NCBI RefSeq assembly: GCF_001439695.1
Contig: NZ_JYLL01000035.1
Location: 1 to 64,000 of the forward strand
Length of the DNA stretch: 64,000 bases
Reading direction: 5' to 3'
Source: Pseudomonas veronii
Lineage (GTDB): Bacteria; Pseudomonadota; Gammaproteobacteria; Pseudomonadales; Pseudomonadaceae
The notes beneath the pieces were generated by a model. That model was not told the DNA's origin, did no database searches, and worked only from the letters and a program-made list of their open reading frames with translations. Each line of letters begins with the position of its first letter. The stretch's first letter is position 1. The position numbers were made by a program, and so were the translations under genes. Of the stretch, positions 30,103-37,771 are shown piece by piece.

Positions 30103-30603
30103 CTAACGCACGATGGCCCGCACATACGCCTGACAGGCGCGCAAGGCGATCACGGCGTTATCCGCGTCGTCGGTGATGGCGATAATTCGCTGAGCATGCG
30201 CCGGGTCAAGTCGGGCTCGCGGGGCTGCATGAACCACGCCGCCGGCGGCGGTGGCGGCAGGCATTGCGCAACCACTGGCGCTGTCGCTGGCGTCGAGAAG
30301 GACTGACAACCGCACATCAGCAGTGGCCAGGCGATCACGCAGAGCGGCCTGATGACGTTGTGCATCGCTCAACTCCCGAGCATGTTGTTGGTCAATGGCG
30401 CTGAGTTGTTGCTCAAGCGCCAGCCGTTTGTCGTATTCGGCCTGTTGTTGACGCAAGGCCGCCTGATTTTGCTGACTGAGCGCCTGGGCATGGGCAGTTG
30501 ATTGCCGCTCCATCTGCGCACCCAATCGCCAGGCCTGCACCTGCCAAGTCAGCGCCACCAACAGGCACACACCGATCAGGCGCCAAGCCCCTAGGAAACG
30601 CAT
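30103..30603 (-). CDS. Tailocin Rz-type i-spanin
   Basis: A 166-residue lysis accessory protein. One N-terminal transmembrane helix (MRFLGAWRLIGVCLLVALTW) is followed by a long periplasmic coiled coil rich in Gln, Ala and Arg (about 35-105), the Rz layout. With the embedded outer-membrane lipoprotein Rz1 it should span the periplasm and disrupt the outer membrane after endolysin action. The ATG at 30603 is inside the end of the endolysin gene. Last gene of the tailocin operon. Confidence 0.85.
   Translation of the reverse strand: MRFLGAWRLIGVCLLVALTWQVQAWRLGAQMERQSTAHAQALSQQNQAALRQQQAEYDKRLALEQQLSAIDQQHARELSDAQRHQAALRDRLATADVRLSVLLDASDSASGCAMPAATAAGGVVHAAPRARLDPAHAQRIIAITDDADNAVIALRACQAYVRAIVR
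30150..30365 (-). CDS. Embedded Rz1-type o-spanin lipoprotein
   Basis: A 71-residue protein encoded in a different frame inside the Rz gene. It has a short signal with lipobox LLMCGC (acylated Cys near residue 19), then a proline-rich middle (CLPPPPPAAW). This is the hallmark of Rz1: an outer-membrane lipoprotein nested in rz. The position within the C-terminal half of rz is the classical arrangement. Confidence 0.82.
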   Translation of the reverse strand: MHNVIRPLCVIAWPLLMCGCQSFSTPATAPVVAQCLPPPPPAAWFMQPREPDLTRRMLSELSPSPTTRITP

Positions 30604-31148
30604 AACACCGCCTTCGCCCGTGCCCACAACTGCAGGCGGTTTTCCAAACCATTGAGCCCGCCGTTGATACGCCGGGTGATGGTGGTGAACTGGTCGTTGT
30701 CCGCCAGTTCGTTCAGGCCGTTGCGTTGCCAGAACCAGGCGGCGGATTCGGCGGCCCATTGCGGCTGTTCCAACAGTTCCGGTTGCAGCAGCAGGCGCTC
30801 ATCGCCAAACAGCGCTTGGCTGCAGATTAAATAGTTGCGACGCCCGGTGACCTGAATCAGCCCCCTGCCCCGGTACTTCTGGCCGTCGCCATCCGCTTCG
30901 GCGGTGTTACCCAGGCGAACGGCCAGGGTACCGGTGTCGTATTTGCTCAGGTATTGATCGCTGCCCAGTTCGCGGACGTAGTGCAACTCGCCGGATTCAT
31001 GGCCGATCTGGGCGAGGCAGGCGGCGAGGCGTTTCGGATTGTCGATCGCGTAGCGAGCGAATGCCGCATTTAACGGGGATAGAAAAGTGCCCGCGCTGAG
31101 GCGGGCGCCCGGCATGATGTAAAGAAGCTGGGGCAGTGTTATCAGCAT
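30591..31148 (-). CDS. Glycoside hydrolase family 19 endolysin
   Basis: A 185-residue chitinase-like GH19 lysozyme that cuts peptidoglycan glycans. The catalytic region IGHESGELHYVRELG (Glu near residue 51) and KYRGRGLIQVTGRRNY are typical of phage and tailocin endolysins. There is no signal peptide, so it needs the holin to reach the wall. It overlaps the rz gene by 13 bases. Confidence 0.9.
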   Translation of the reverse strand: MLITLPQLLYIMPGARLSAGTFLSPLNAAFARYAIDNPKRLAACLAQIGHESGELHYVRELGSDQYLSKYDTGTLAVRLGNTAEADGDGQKYRGRGLIQVTGRRNYLICSQALFGDERLLLQPELLEQPQWAAESAAWFWQRNGLNELADNDQFTTITRRINGGLNGLENRLQLWARAKAVLCVS

Positions 31149-31170
31149 GGTGCCTACTCCGTAAAAGATA

Positions 31171-32181
31171 CTACGCCGACAACCCGCCGGCCGTGACCGA
31201 ACTGCGATAGCCCGTCACCGGATCGCCGACATGCGTCACCTTGGTAATCGACCAGCGCCCCTGCATGTAGGAAGGCCAGGTGTCATCCAGCAGCAACAGC
31301 CCTTCGGCCGATAACAGCGGGTTCCCCGGACAATCGATCTGCAGCTTGAGGTCTTCACGGCCCACGCGGCGCAATTCACCCTCAGCCACCGCCCGCGCCT
31401 CGGCTTCGTTCTGGCAGCGCTGACGCAAGGTCTTGAAGGGCGCAACCCCGACCTGAACCACCCGCTGCTTGCCCGCGGCGGCATCCCACCAGGTGACGCG
31501 GCTGCCCTGGTATTTGGCGCGCGAGGTTTCGTCGAGCTTGGCGGTGATGAATGCTTGATCGCCGGGGCGATTGTCCTCGGTGACCGACAGTGTCACGTCC
31601 GGCAGTTGCTGGCCGGAGAGTGACTTGACCTGCCCGGCCTCGGCGAGCACGTACAGTTCGTTGATCGGTTTGGTGACGGCGCCATAACGTTTGGCAAGGC
31701 GGGTGATGAACGCCATGTCGCTTTCATTGGATTGGTCGATGTGGGCAATCGCAATGCCCTCCAGCGCCGGTGCCACCCGCGGCGAATAGCCGTGGCGGCT
31801 GACCATCTGGCGAAACAGCGCGCCCAGGGTGATCGGTCCATAACTGGCGGATCGACGCTGGCGGTAACCACTGGCATCGCTCGCGCTGAATGGCGCCGCG
31901 GTGGCGACGATCAGCAAGCGCATGGGAAACAGCACCGGCGTGCGCTGGGTAATGACAAATTCGCCTTTTTCCACCAAGCCGGACTCTTGATAACCGACGC
32001 GCAAACCGATCTTGCCACTCAGACTGGGCAGGCCCTCCAGGCCCTCGATGTTGAGCGTCAGTTCAAGGCGGTCGGACTCAAGGCCCGCCGCGTCGGTATG
32101 GCTCCAGTGCATCAGACGTTGATTGAGCAGCGCCGCGTTGGCGCCATAGAACTCCACAATTGGCGTAAATCCCTGAGCCAT
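31171..32181 (-). CDS. Tailocin late control protein D family (gpD, baseplate hub)
   Basis: A 336-residue homologue of phage P2 gpD, the gp27-like hub connecting tube and spike. Features are VEFYGANAALLNQRLMHWSHTD, SYGPITLGALFRQMVSRHGY and IDQSNESDMAFITRLAKRYGA. It sits after tail protein X and upstream of the lysis genes, as in P2-type contractile tail loci. Confidence 0.9.
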   Translation of the reverse strand: MAQGFTPIVEFYGANAALLNQRLMHWSHTDAAGLESDRLELTLNIEGLEGLPSLSGKIGLRVGYQESGLVEKGEFVITQRTPVLFPMRLLIVATAAPFSASDASGYRQRRSASYGPITLGALFRQMVSRHGYSPRVAPALEGIAIAHIDQSNESDMAFITRLAKRYGAVTKPINELYVLAEAGQVKSLSGQQLPDVTLSVTEDNRPGDQAFITAKLDETSRAKYQGSRVTWWDAAAGKQRVVQVGVAPFKTLRQRCQNEAEARAVAEGELRRVGREDLKLQIDCPGNPLLSAEGLLLLDDTWPSYMQGRWSITKVTHVGDPVTGYRSSVTAGGLSA

Positions 32182-32193
32182 GTAGCCTCCTTC

Positions 32194-32406
32194 TTAATCC
32201 CACGCCGAAACGAGGCGCAACGCCGCCGGCCGCGAAGCCATTTCGGGCACGATCACCCACACGCCAGCCGGCAGCAACGGGCCGTATTCGGCAAGCGTGG
32301 GGTTCAAGCGCCAGAGGGTTTCTTCCGCGGCATCATCGCAACGCCCCAGCTCGCGGTAGAGCAGCAGGTTGACCGAATCACCGGCAATACTTCGCACTCT
32401 ACGCAT
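32194..32406 (-). CDS. Tail protein X (LysM-like, gpX)
   Basis: A 70-residue protein with a LysM-like pattern (SIAGDSVNLLLYRELG, TLWRLNPTLAEYGPLLPAGV, VIVPEM) matching P2 gpX. The start at 32406 (MRRVRSIAGDSV) overlaps gpU by 8 bases. Confidence 0.88.
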   Translation of the reverse strand: MRRVRSIAGDSVNLLLYRELGRCDDAAEETLWRLNPTLAEYGPLLPAGVWVIVPEMASRPAALRLVSAWD

Positions 32407-32785
32407 TGATGAATTCCTCCAATTCAAGGCTCCAGGTCATGAGCATGGCGGTACCGTCATCGATCACGTTGCTTTGGGTTTCCATCACCGAATTGATCCG
32501 CCACAGGCCCCAGTTGCGGCCAATGCCATCCACCAGTGGCAGCGGCACGCGTAGATTTTGCAGGGCGCGCAACTCGTCCAGGCGTTGCATGCCCACGCCG
32601 TACATCGCCGTGCCGCTGAAGGTGAGTTTTTCCAGCTTCTGGCCGTTCTGCCGCGACTGCGGTTTGCTCGCGATAATCGTCAGGTCAGCCCAGCCGCCGT
32701 CGCTGTTACGGGTCAGCGAGGAATAGGCAAACCCACGGGCGAGCCCAAAAATGAAATCGCCCAGCACCATCTGTTGTCGCATCAA
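32399..32785 (-). CDS. Tail protein U (gpU, tail terminator-like)
   Basis: A 128-residue P2 gpU homologue (VLGDFIFGLARGFAYSSLTR; FSGTAMYGVGMQRLDELRAL). In P2-like tails gpU is needed for completion of the tail. It overlaps the tape measure gene by 4 bases at its start. Confidence 0.88.
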   Translation of the reverse strand: MMRQQMVLGDFIFGLARGFAYSSLTRNSDGGWADLTIIASKPQSRQNGQKLEKLTFSGTAMYGVGMQRLDELRALQNLRVPLPLVDGIGRNWGLWRINSVMETQSNVIDDGTAMLMTWSLELEEFINA

Positions 32786-33966
32786 TCACCTCCTGGATCG
32801 GCCAGTGCCGCATTGCGCCGAACCCCGAGGGTGTCGGAGAGCATCGGCAGGCATTGGAATTGCAGAGCCTGGATCACCTGATTGACCACCTGCTGGGCAT
32901 CGGCGGGGTTGACGCCGGTGATCTGGATGCTGGGGGCCAGGGTGACTTGCACATTGTCCGTGCATGCGCTGTTGAGTTCCTTGCTGACGGCATTGGGTGC
33001 GGGCAGGCGGTCAGCGGGGCTGAACAGTTTGTCCCCAAGCCAAGCGCCCGCTTCGCTGCCGAGCAAGCCGCCGATTGCGCCGCCTACAGCCGTGCCGATG
33101 CCAGGCAAAACCAGGGTGCCGATGGCCGCGCCGGCAGAGGCGCCGGCCCAGGCACCACCGGCCGTAGACAGGCCGGTGGTGACTGCTTTTGCGTCGCCAT
33201 CGCGTATGCCCTGGATCACATTGATGGCGGTGTCGGCATACTTCAACGGGCCGAGGCCACGGGGGACGGGCAACTCCCGCCACCGCGTCGACTTGGCGGT
33301 TTTTTTCGCGGAAGTCTTTTTCCCGCCAGAACGCTCATAGCCAGGCGGCAAGATGATGCTCGGGGTAACGGCGCCACGAAGAGACTCGCCGCCGCAGCAG
33401 CAGTCCTTGTCCTTGTCCTTGTCCTTGTCCTTGTCCTTGTCTTTGTCGTCTTTAAGCCACTTGCCGGCTTTGGGAAACTTTTGCGCCAGTGCATCAATGG
33501 CCTTGCCCGAGACCCTGCTCTTGGCCGTATCCCACAAACTCGAGCCCACATCCTTGGCAATGGTCTTCGCCGCATCGGCCCCGAACTGCAGGCTTTTGTC
33601 GACCCAGGAGTCGGCGGCCGGCGGCGGCTCCTTGGGTTGACTGTTCTGCGCCTGCGAGGCGCTATCGACCGTCCTGAGCGCCAGTGAATCACTGGTAATG
33701 AATAATGTGCTGTTGAGCGTTTCCAACGTCTCGCGCAACCGCACTTGCTCAAGGGTCAAGGCGTTGATATCCAGGCTCACCGTGACCAGCGCCAGGCCGA
33801 GTTCCGACGATGGCTGCGGTTCGGCATCCAGGCTGGAAGGCCCGACAAAAGTATCAGGAAGGGGGGTCAGCACACTGTTGAGTGTCGCCTCGTTGGACAG
33901 GGCCGCAAAGGTCATCCAGCGCTTGTCTTCTTCGGCGAGCCTGATCTCGTATTGAGTCTCTTGCAT
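32782..33966 (-). CDS. Tail tape measure protein (short)
   Basis: A 394-residue protein in the tape-measure slot between the tail chaperone pair and gpU. The N-terminal half is helical; residues about 175-188 are a Lys-Asp repeat coded by a GTCCTT-type hexanucleotide array (read from the other strand) followed by CCCGG; residues about 265-320 are a Gly/Ala-rich hydrophobic stretch typical of tape measures. Phage tape measures set tail length, and this one is short, so the particle should be short if the whole protein acts as ruler (inference). Assignment rests on position, the hydrophobic block and lack of other candidates. Confidence 0.75.
   Translation of the reverse strand: MQETQYEIRLAEEDKRWMTFAALSNEATLNSVLTPLPDTFVGPSSLDAEPQPSSELGLALVTVSLDINALTLEQVRLRETLETLNSTLFITSDSLALRTVDSASQAQNSQPKEPPPAADSWVDKSLQFGADAAKTIAKDVGSSLWDTAKSRVSGKAIDALAQKFPKAGKWLKDDKDKDKDKDKDKDKDCCCGGESLRGAVTPSIILPPGYERSGGKKTSAKKTAKSTRWRELPVPRGLGPLKYADTAINVIQGIRDGDAKAVTTGLSTAGGAWAGASAGAAIGTLVLPGIGTAVGGAIGGLLGSEAGAWLGDKLFSPADRLPAPNAVSKELNSACTDNVQVTLAPSIQITGVNPADAQQVVNQVIQALQFQCLPMLSDTLGVRRNAALADPGGD
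33403..33444. repeat. Hexanucleotide tandem array inside the tape measure gene
   Basis: Six perfect GTCCTT units and one GTCTTT, in frame, coding alternating Lys and Asp on the minus strand. Each gain or loss changes the protein by two residues without a frameshift. Confidence 0.92.
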
Positions 33967-33972
33967 CCCGCT

Positions 33973-34667
33973 CTACTCCTGTTTGACGCCAAGGCGAGTG
34001 ATCGCGATGTCGTAGCGGCGCAGTGCTTTTCCGGCGTCCCAGTCGAGGATTTCCGCTTCATTGACCGAGTAAATCAGCGGCACCACGTCGAGGATCACTT
34101 CGATGTCGCGCTCCGAAAGAAGTCCGCCGGTTTGTTTAAAAAATCATCGATGCGCTCCTGCAATTCCGTCCAGTCAGGCACGGTCAGGCCGGCCAGATCG
34201 GGGATCATCAGGCCAGTGCAGTGGGCGGTGATGAACTCGGCGCGCTCTTTGTTGGTGGCGAGTTTTTTCATCACTTTGGTCGCGCGCAGGGCGGGCATTT
34301 CCAGGGGCAGCTCGGTCCAGGTGCGGCCGGCCGCGTCGAGGGGCAACAGCAGGTGGACGGGCTGGTCGTGGGCCGCAACTTCGGGCGTTTGCAGGAAGAA
34401 TGACGCCGGGCGCGTCGACATCTCATGTACGTATTGGGCGATGCTCACGTAGTCCGGGCGCTTGAGTTGGTCGAGCTCTTTTTCCGACAGGCCGGTGGCG
34501 AGTTTCGCCAGTTCGAAGAATTGGTCGTCCTCGTCATCACCGGCCCGGGCCAGCGCGTCTTTTTGCGCGGCGTAGTACAGCGGTTTGAGTTGCACCTGCT
34601 CGATCGTCGCGCCGGTGTCGGCGGTGATCGGGGCCAGCAGGAGGTGCAGCGGTGGCATCCAGGCCAT
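33973..34667 (-). CDS. Tail assembly chaperone, -1 frameshift product (gpE+E'-like)
   Basis: Reading 178 codons in frame 0 to AAC and then shifting back one base at T TTA AAC (34140 to 34134) continues in an open frame for 53 codons to a TAG at 33973-33975, giving 231 residues. The added tail (starting QTGGLLSERDIEVILDVVPL) has no start codon of its own, spans the gap to the tape measure gene and is good coding sequence. The G/GT-type frameshift is conserved in tailed phages; this heptamer is the classical strong X XXY YYZ form. Confidence 0.82.
34095..34667 (-). CDS. Tail assembly chaperone, short frame-0 product (gpE-like)
   Basis: A 190-residue protein between the tube gene and the tape measure gene, the slot of tail assembly chaperones that coat the tape measure during assembly. 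The sequence is acidic and helical (LARAGDDEDDQFFELAKLATGL). The last 12 codons lie past a slippery heptamer at 34134-34140; ribosomes that slip make the longer product described for 33973-34667. Confidence 0.82.
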   Translation of the reverse strand: MAWMPPLHLLLAPITADTGATIEQVQLKPLYYAAQKDALARAGDDEDDQFFELAKLATGLSEKELDQLKRPDYVSIAQYVHEMSTRPASFFLQTPEVAAHDQPVHLLLPLDAAGRTWTELPLEMPALRATKVMKKLATNKERAEFITAHCTGLMIPDLAGLTVPDWTELQERIDDFLNKPADFFRSATSK

Positions 34668-34718
34668 GGGGCAATTCCTTGGTCAAGTATGGGGGCGAGC
34701 GAGCCCGCCCCCGAGGGG

Positions 34719-35225
34719 TTACGGCATCAACACCGCGCGGCGGGCGTCGCCCAGAATATCGACGCCGTTGAGGACGAACTTCTGGGTACGCACGTCGATG
34801 TCGATCACCGAAATGCCGTTTTCCAGGCGGTTATAGGTGCGGCAGGACAGCTCCAGCGTGGTGGTGGCCTTCTCGCCCATCTTCAGCTTTGCCTCCTCCA
34901 GGGATTTGAGCTTGCCGCCCACGGTGTGGTAGGTGAAGTAGGTCTTGCCGTCCTGATCCTGGCCGGCTTCACGCACGTTCAGCAGAATGTCGTCCCCCAT
35001 CCGCACGCCCAGGGCCAGCATGATTTCCGGGCCGGCGCCTTGCAGGATCAGCTTGGCGTTGAGCACTTTGCCGCTCTTGGCCATTTCCTCGGCAATGAAG
35101 CGCCCGCCGGACATGGACTCCATGTCGAACTCGATCTTCGGCGGGGTGAACTCTTCCACGGTCGCGGACAGCGGCAGGCCTTGGAGGGTGGCCGCAATGG
35201 CCTGTCTGACTCGGTTGGTAAACAT
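34719..35225 (-). CDS. Major tail tube protein (FII)
   Basis: A 168-residue P2 FII homologue (MFTNRVRQAIAATLQGLPLS; PKIEFDMESMSGGRFIAEEM) that forms the inner tube driven through the target envelope. Its ATG overlaps the sheath stop by one base (35225), consistent with coupled translation of tube and sheath. Confidence 0.92.
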   Translation of the reverse strand: MFTNRVRQAIAATLQGLPLSATVEEFTPPKIEFDMESMSGGRFIAEEMAKSGKVLNAKLILQGAGPEIMLALGVRMGDDILLNVREAGQDQDGKTYFTYHTVGGKLKSLEEAKLKMGEKATTTLELSCRTYNRLENGISVIDIDVRTQKFVLNGVDILGDARRAVLMP

Positions 35226-36391
35226 TAGAGAACGTCCTCCAGGAACTGCTCGATGATTTCATCGCGGGCGTTGAGTTGATAAATCATGTGTTCATTGGGC
35301 GCATAGCGGCCGTAGTCGATAACGATGAACCAGGTGCCGTTCTTGTACTTCTCGACACTGTTCAACTCCGGGTGCAGGTACACACTGCCGCCGGGGATGG
35401 TTTCGTCGGCGACCAGGGTTTGCAGCCAATCGTTGATGCGCTTGACCTCCTGGTCCATGAAGGACTTGGTGAGGTTCTTGGCCATGGCCTTCTGGCCGGC
35501 CTTGACCAGCTTGCGGCTGATGGCATCTTCCAGGCCGACGTAGCTGATGAACTTGCCGGTGATGGAGCGGTTACCCAGCAGCGAAAAACCGCCGAGGATG
35601 GTGCGGGCGTAGTAGCTCACGCCGTAGCGGTTGAGCAGGTCGCCTTCGGTGGACGTGTCGAGAATGTTGTACTCGACCACGCGGGAAACGTCCTCGGCGA
35701 AGGTCACCTGATTACCCGGGCTTTCCCACTGCTTGACCTTGGCCAGTGCAGCGATGGCCAGGGACGACGGCGAAAGAAACACATTCTTCTTCGCGGCCTT
35801 GGAGTACACCGACGGCATGTTGTGTACCAGCAGGCAGCGGTCGAAACCGAGATCGGCACCGCCCAGTTCGCCGCTGTAGGTCACCTGATCGGCAACAGAG
35901 GCGTCCTTGCCATCCAGCACCACACGGGCCTTGATGCGCTTGCCGAAGGCGGCGAACTCGCTCGCCACGGCCTTGGTGCCGGTGAAGCCTGGGGCGCCGA
36001 TGATGGTCAGGTCTTCCGGCACACTGCTCAGGGCCGCCAGGCCAAGTTTGCGCCCGGTGACCGGTTCGTTACCGCCGATCACATGGTTGATCGTGTCAGC
36101 CGGGGTGGCGCCCTCCTCCACGATCACCACGTAGACCGGTACCTTGACCACTTTGAGGATCTGGTACACCGCCTGAAACAGCGTGCCCGCCTCACTGCCG
36201 GTAGGGTCCAGCAGCGCCTGGGTGGTGAAGCTGTTGATGCGGAACGGGGCGTTTTTCGGGATCGACGCGTGGGCATTCGGCGCGGTGCCGACCAGGCCGA
36301 TCACGTTATCCCCCAGGCCACCCATGGCCTCGGGGGACTCAGTTGCGTTCACAGTGATGCCGTTGTGCTCGAAGTTCAAAACCTCAGCCAT
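35225..36391 (-). CDS. Contractile tail sheath protein (FI)
   Basis: A 388-residue P2 FI/R-pyocin sheath homologue. The conserved C-terminal half is visible (SYYARTILGGFSLLGNRSIT; AKNLTKSFMDQEVKRINDWL; PGGSVYLHPELN). The presence of a sheath makes the particle an R-type contractile tailocin. Confidence 0.94.
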   Translation of the reverse strand: MAEVLNFEHNGITVNATESPEAMGGLGDNVIGLVGTAPNAHASIPKNAPFRINSFTTQALLDPTGSEAGTLFQAVYQILKVVKVPVYVVIVEEGATPADTINHVIGGNEPVTGRKLGLAALSSVPEDLTIIGAPGFTGTKAVASEFAAFGKRIKARVVLDGKDASVADQVTYSGELGGADLGFDRCLLVHNMPSVYSKAAKKNVFLSPSSLAIAALAKVKQWESPGNQVTFAEDVSRVVEYNILDTSTEGDLLNRYGVSYYARTILGGFSLLGNRSITGKFISYVGLEDAISRKLVKAGQKAMAKNLTKSFMDQEVKRINDWLQTLVADETIPGGSVYLHPELNSVEKYKNGTWFIVIDYGRYAPNEHMIYQLNARDEIIEQFLEDVL

Positions 36392-36393
36392 GA

Positions 36394-36567
36394 TTATTCA
36401 GCCTTCTTGGGGGTGGTATTGAGGACGCTGGTCAGTTCCAAGCGGCCCGCGGTGCGCAGGGCGGATGCTTCGACGTCCAGCAGCTCCAGTTCCTGGCCGG
36501 CGGTGGACCAATGGCCGGCGCCGATGGGGAATGGGATGAGGACGGTGTAGGTTTGGCGAGTGGGCAT
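36394..36567 (-). CDS. Small tailocin protein of unknown function
   Basis: A 57-residue protein (MPTRQTYTVLIPFPIGAGHW...) two bases upstream of the sheath gene. The start at 36567 is chosen over 36597, which lies in the attenuator hairpin. Similar short genes occur in this slot in Pseudomonas tailocins; no function is known. Confidence 0.65.
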   Translation of the reverse strand: MPTRQTYTVLIPFPIGAGHWSTAGQELELLDVEASALRTAGRLELTSVLNTTPKKAE

Positions 36568-36593
36568 GTGTTGAATTCTCCGGGTGGAAAACA

Positions 36594-36620
36594 CCAAAGC
36601 CCCTGCGGGAGGGGCTTTGG
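36594..36620 (-). terminator. Hairpin inside the tailocin operon, before sheath genes
   Basis: A perfect 10-bp stem CCAAAGCCCC/GGGGCTTTGG, followed on the minus strand by TGTTTT. It lies between the fibre-chaperone gene and the sheath block and may act as a partial terminator. Confidence 0.6.
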
Positions 36621-36657
36621 GGAGACGAAAAAAAACCGCTTTCGCGGCAACTGAATG

Positions 36658-36927
36658 TCATTCTTCTGTAAGCGGATATCGCTTTTTAATTTCGAGAACC
36701 TTCTCTCGCCAGATTCTTTCCTTTTCTTCGCTATTATCGTACTGATACTCGATATACAGAGGGTCAGACTCTAAGGCGTAAGCATTACGTCGCCCTTTAA
36801 GGCTTTTCTCACGGTTTAACTCACTCAGATCAGCGGCCTCCGGAAACATGCCGACAGAATGCATTTCGACTAACTGTTCAATGTCGCCTTGCGCGATGAC
36901 CTGCCCTTCAAAAAAAACTCTAGCCAT
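36658..36927 (-). CDS. Probable tail fibre assembly chaperone
   Basis: An 89-residue protein directly downstream of the fibre gene. The C-terminal stretch ESDPLYIEYQYDN...WREKVLEIKKRYP resembles the SDPLF..W..KV..IR.RFP signature of phage tail fibre assembly proteins. The start at 36927 (MARVFFEGQVIA) lies close to the fibre stop. Base composition is visibly richer in AT than the baseplate genes, like the fibre gene. Confidence 0.65.
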   Translation of the reverse strand: MARVFFEGQVIAQGDIEQLVEMHSVGMFPEAADLSELNREKSLKGRRNAYALESDPLYIEYQYDNSEEKERIWREKVLEIKKRYPLTEE

Positions 36928-36935
36928 ACAACACC

Positions 36936-37652
36936 TCAAATAACGGGACGATCCAAGTAACCATCGACAGCAACCGGCATAGCAATGAGAACATCTGTAC
37001 TCATACCCGGATTAACCTTAAAATTAATACAATGTGCCTTTTGGTAGCTAACAATTCCTCGAGGTGAGCTAACCCACTGCCAGCCCCCCTTGGAAAGATT
37101 ATAAGGCGTTATTCCAGGCGAATAGTAGTTGCCACCACCGACGCCGGCCTCGACGATCGCTCCTGGGTTAGTAATATTCATAAAGCAACCGCCAGAATAC
37201 AAACCTGCAAACGCCTGAACCAAAGAAGCCTGAACCCTTGCCCAAACAGCATTCACCGCATCTCCTTTGACACTCAAACGCAAGGCATTCAAATATACAA
37301 AACCGGTTGAGTTTGAAGTCCTCCCAAGCTTCTCTATTTCTGTCTGATGCGCCGTCAACGTTTCAAGTTTTGCTTGAACCAAGACAGCAGCCCCAGAAGG
37401 CAAGTTCATGTAATTCGCCGAAGAGAAAGCCCAACTATCAGGGATACCATCCGCATTTGCATCAGCAAAAAATGACGCATTTGGCAAAACATTTACTGCT
37501 GGATATTCAGAGCGCGACGACGTCTTAAACAGCCCAAATGAAGCTTGGGCCTCAGAAACTGCGTTATCAATAACCGAAATTTTTGAGTTTACGGTATCCG
37601 TCAACTTATTTGCGGCTGCCACAAGACCTGCAATCGTAGTTTCCAAACTCAT
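36936..37652 (-). CDS. Probable tail fibre / receptor-binding protein
   Basis: A 238-residue protein between the collar-fibre gene and the chaperone gene. It has a helical N-terminus (LVAAANKLTDTVNSKISVID) followed by a Gly/Ser/Asn-rich beta-type region, the composition of a receptor-binding tip. AGGATGA precedes the ATG. The DNA is much richer in AT and uses codons rare in neighbours, as expected for an exchanged host-range cassette. No homologue of known structure was recognised; the assignment is by position. Confidence 0.6.
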   Translation of the reverse strand: MSLETTIAGLVAAANKLTDTVNSKISVIDNAVSEAQASFGLFKTSSRSEYPAVNVLPNASFFADANADGIPDSWAFSSANYMNLPSGAAVLVQAKLETLTAHQTEIEKLGRTSNSTGFVYLNALRLSVKGDAVNAVWARVQASLVQAFAGLYSGGCFMNITNPGAIVEAGVGGGNYYSPGITPYNLSKGGWQWVSSPRGIVSYQKAHCINFKVNPGMSTDVLIAMPVAVDGYLDRPVI

Positions 37653-37771
37653 TTTAAATTCATCCTATTAGCCATCTAAATTCCACCATTACACAAGCTC
37701 GGCTGACCCCAGAAAACTTCTCAAGCGAAATACTCACTGAGTGTCGTTTTTGCTCAACTCACCCACTGCCA

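Noticed and set aside
33403-33444. Tandem repeat considered as CRISPR-like or as a recombination site
   Set aside because: Units are six bases with no spacers, and the array is a clean in-frame Lys-Asp run.
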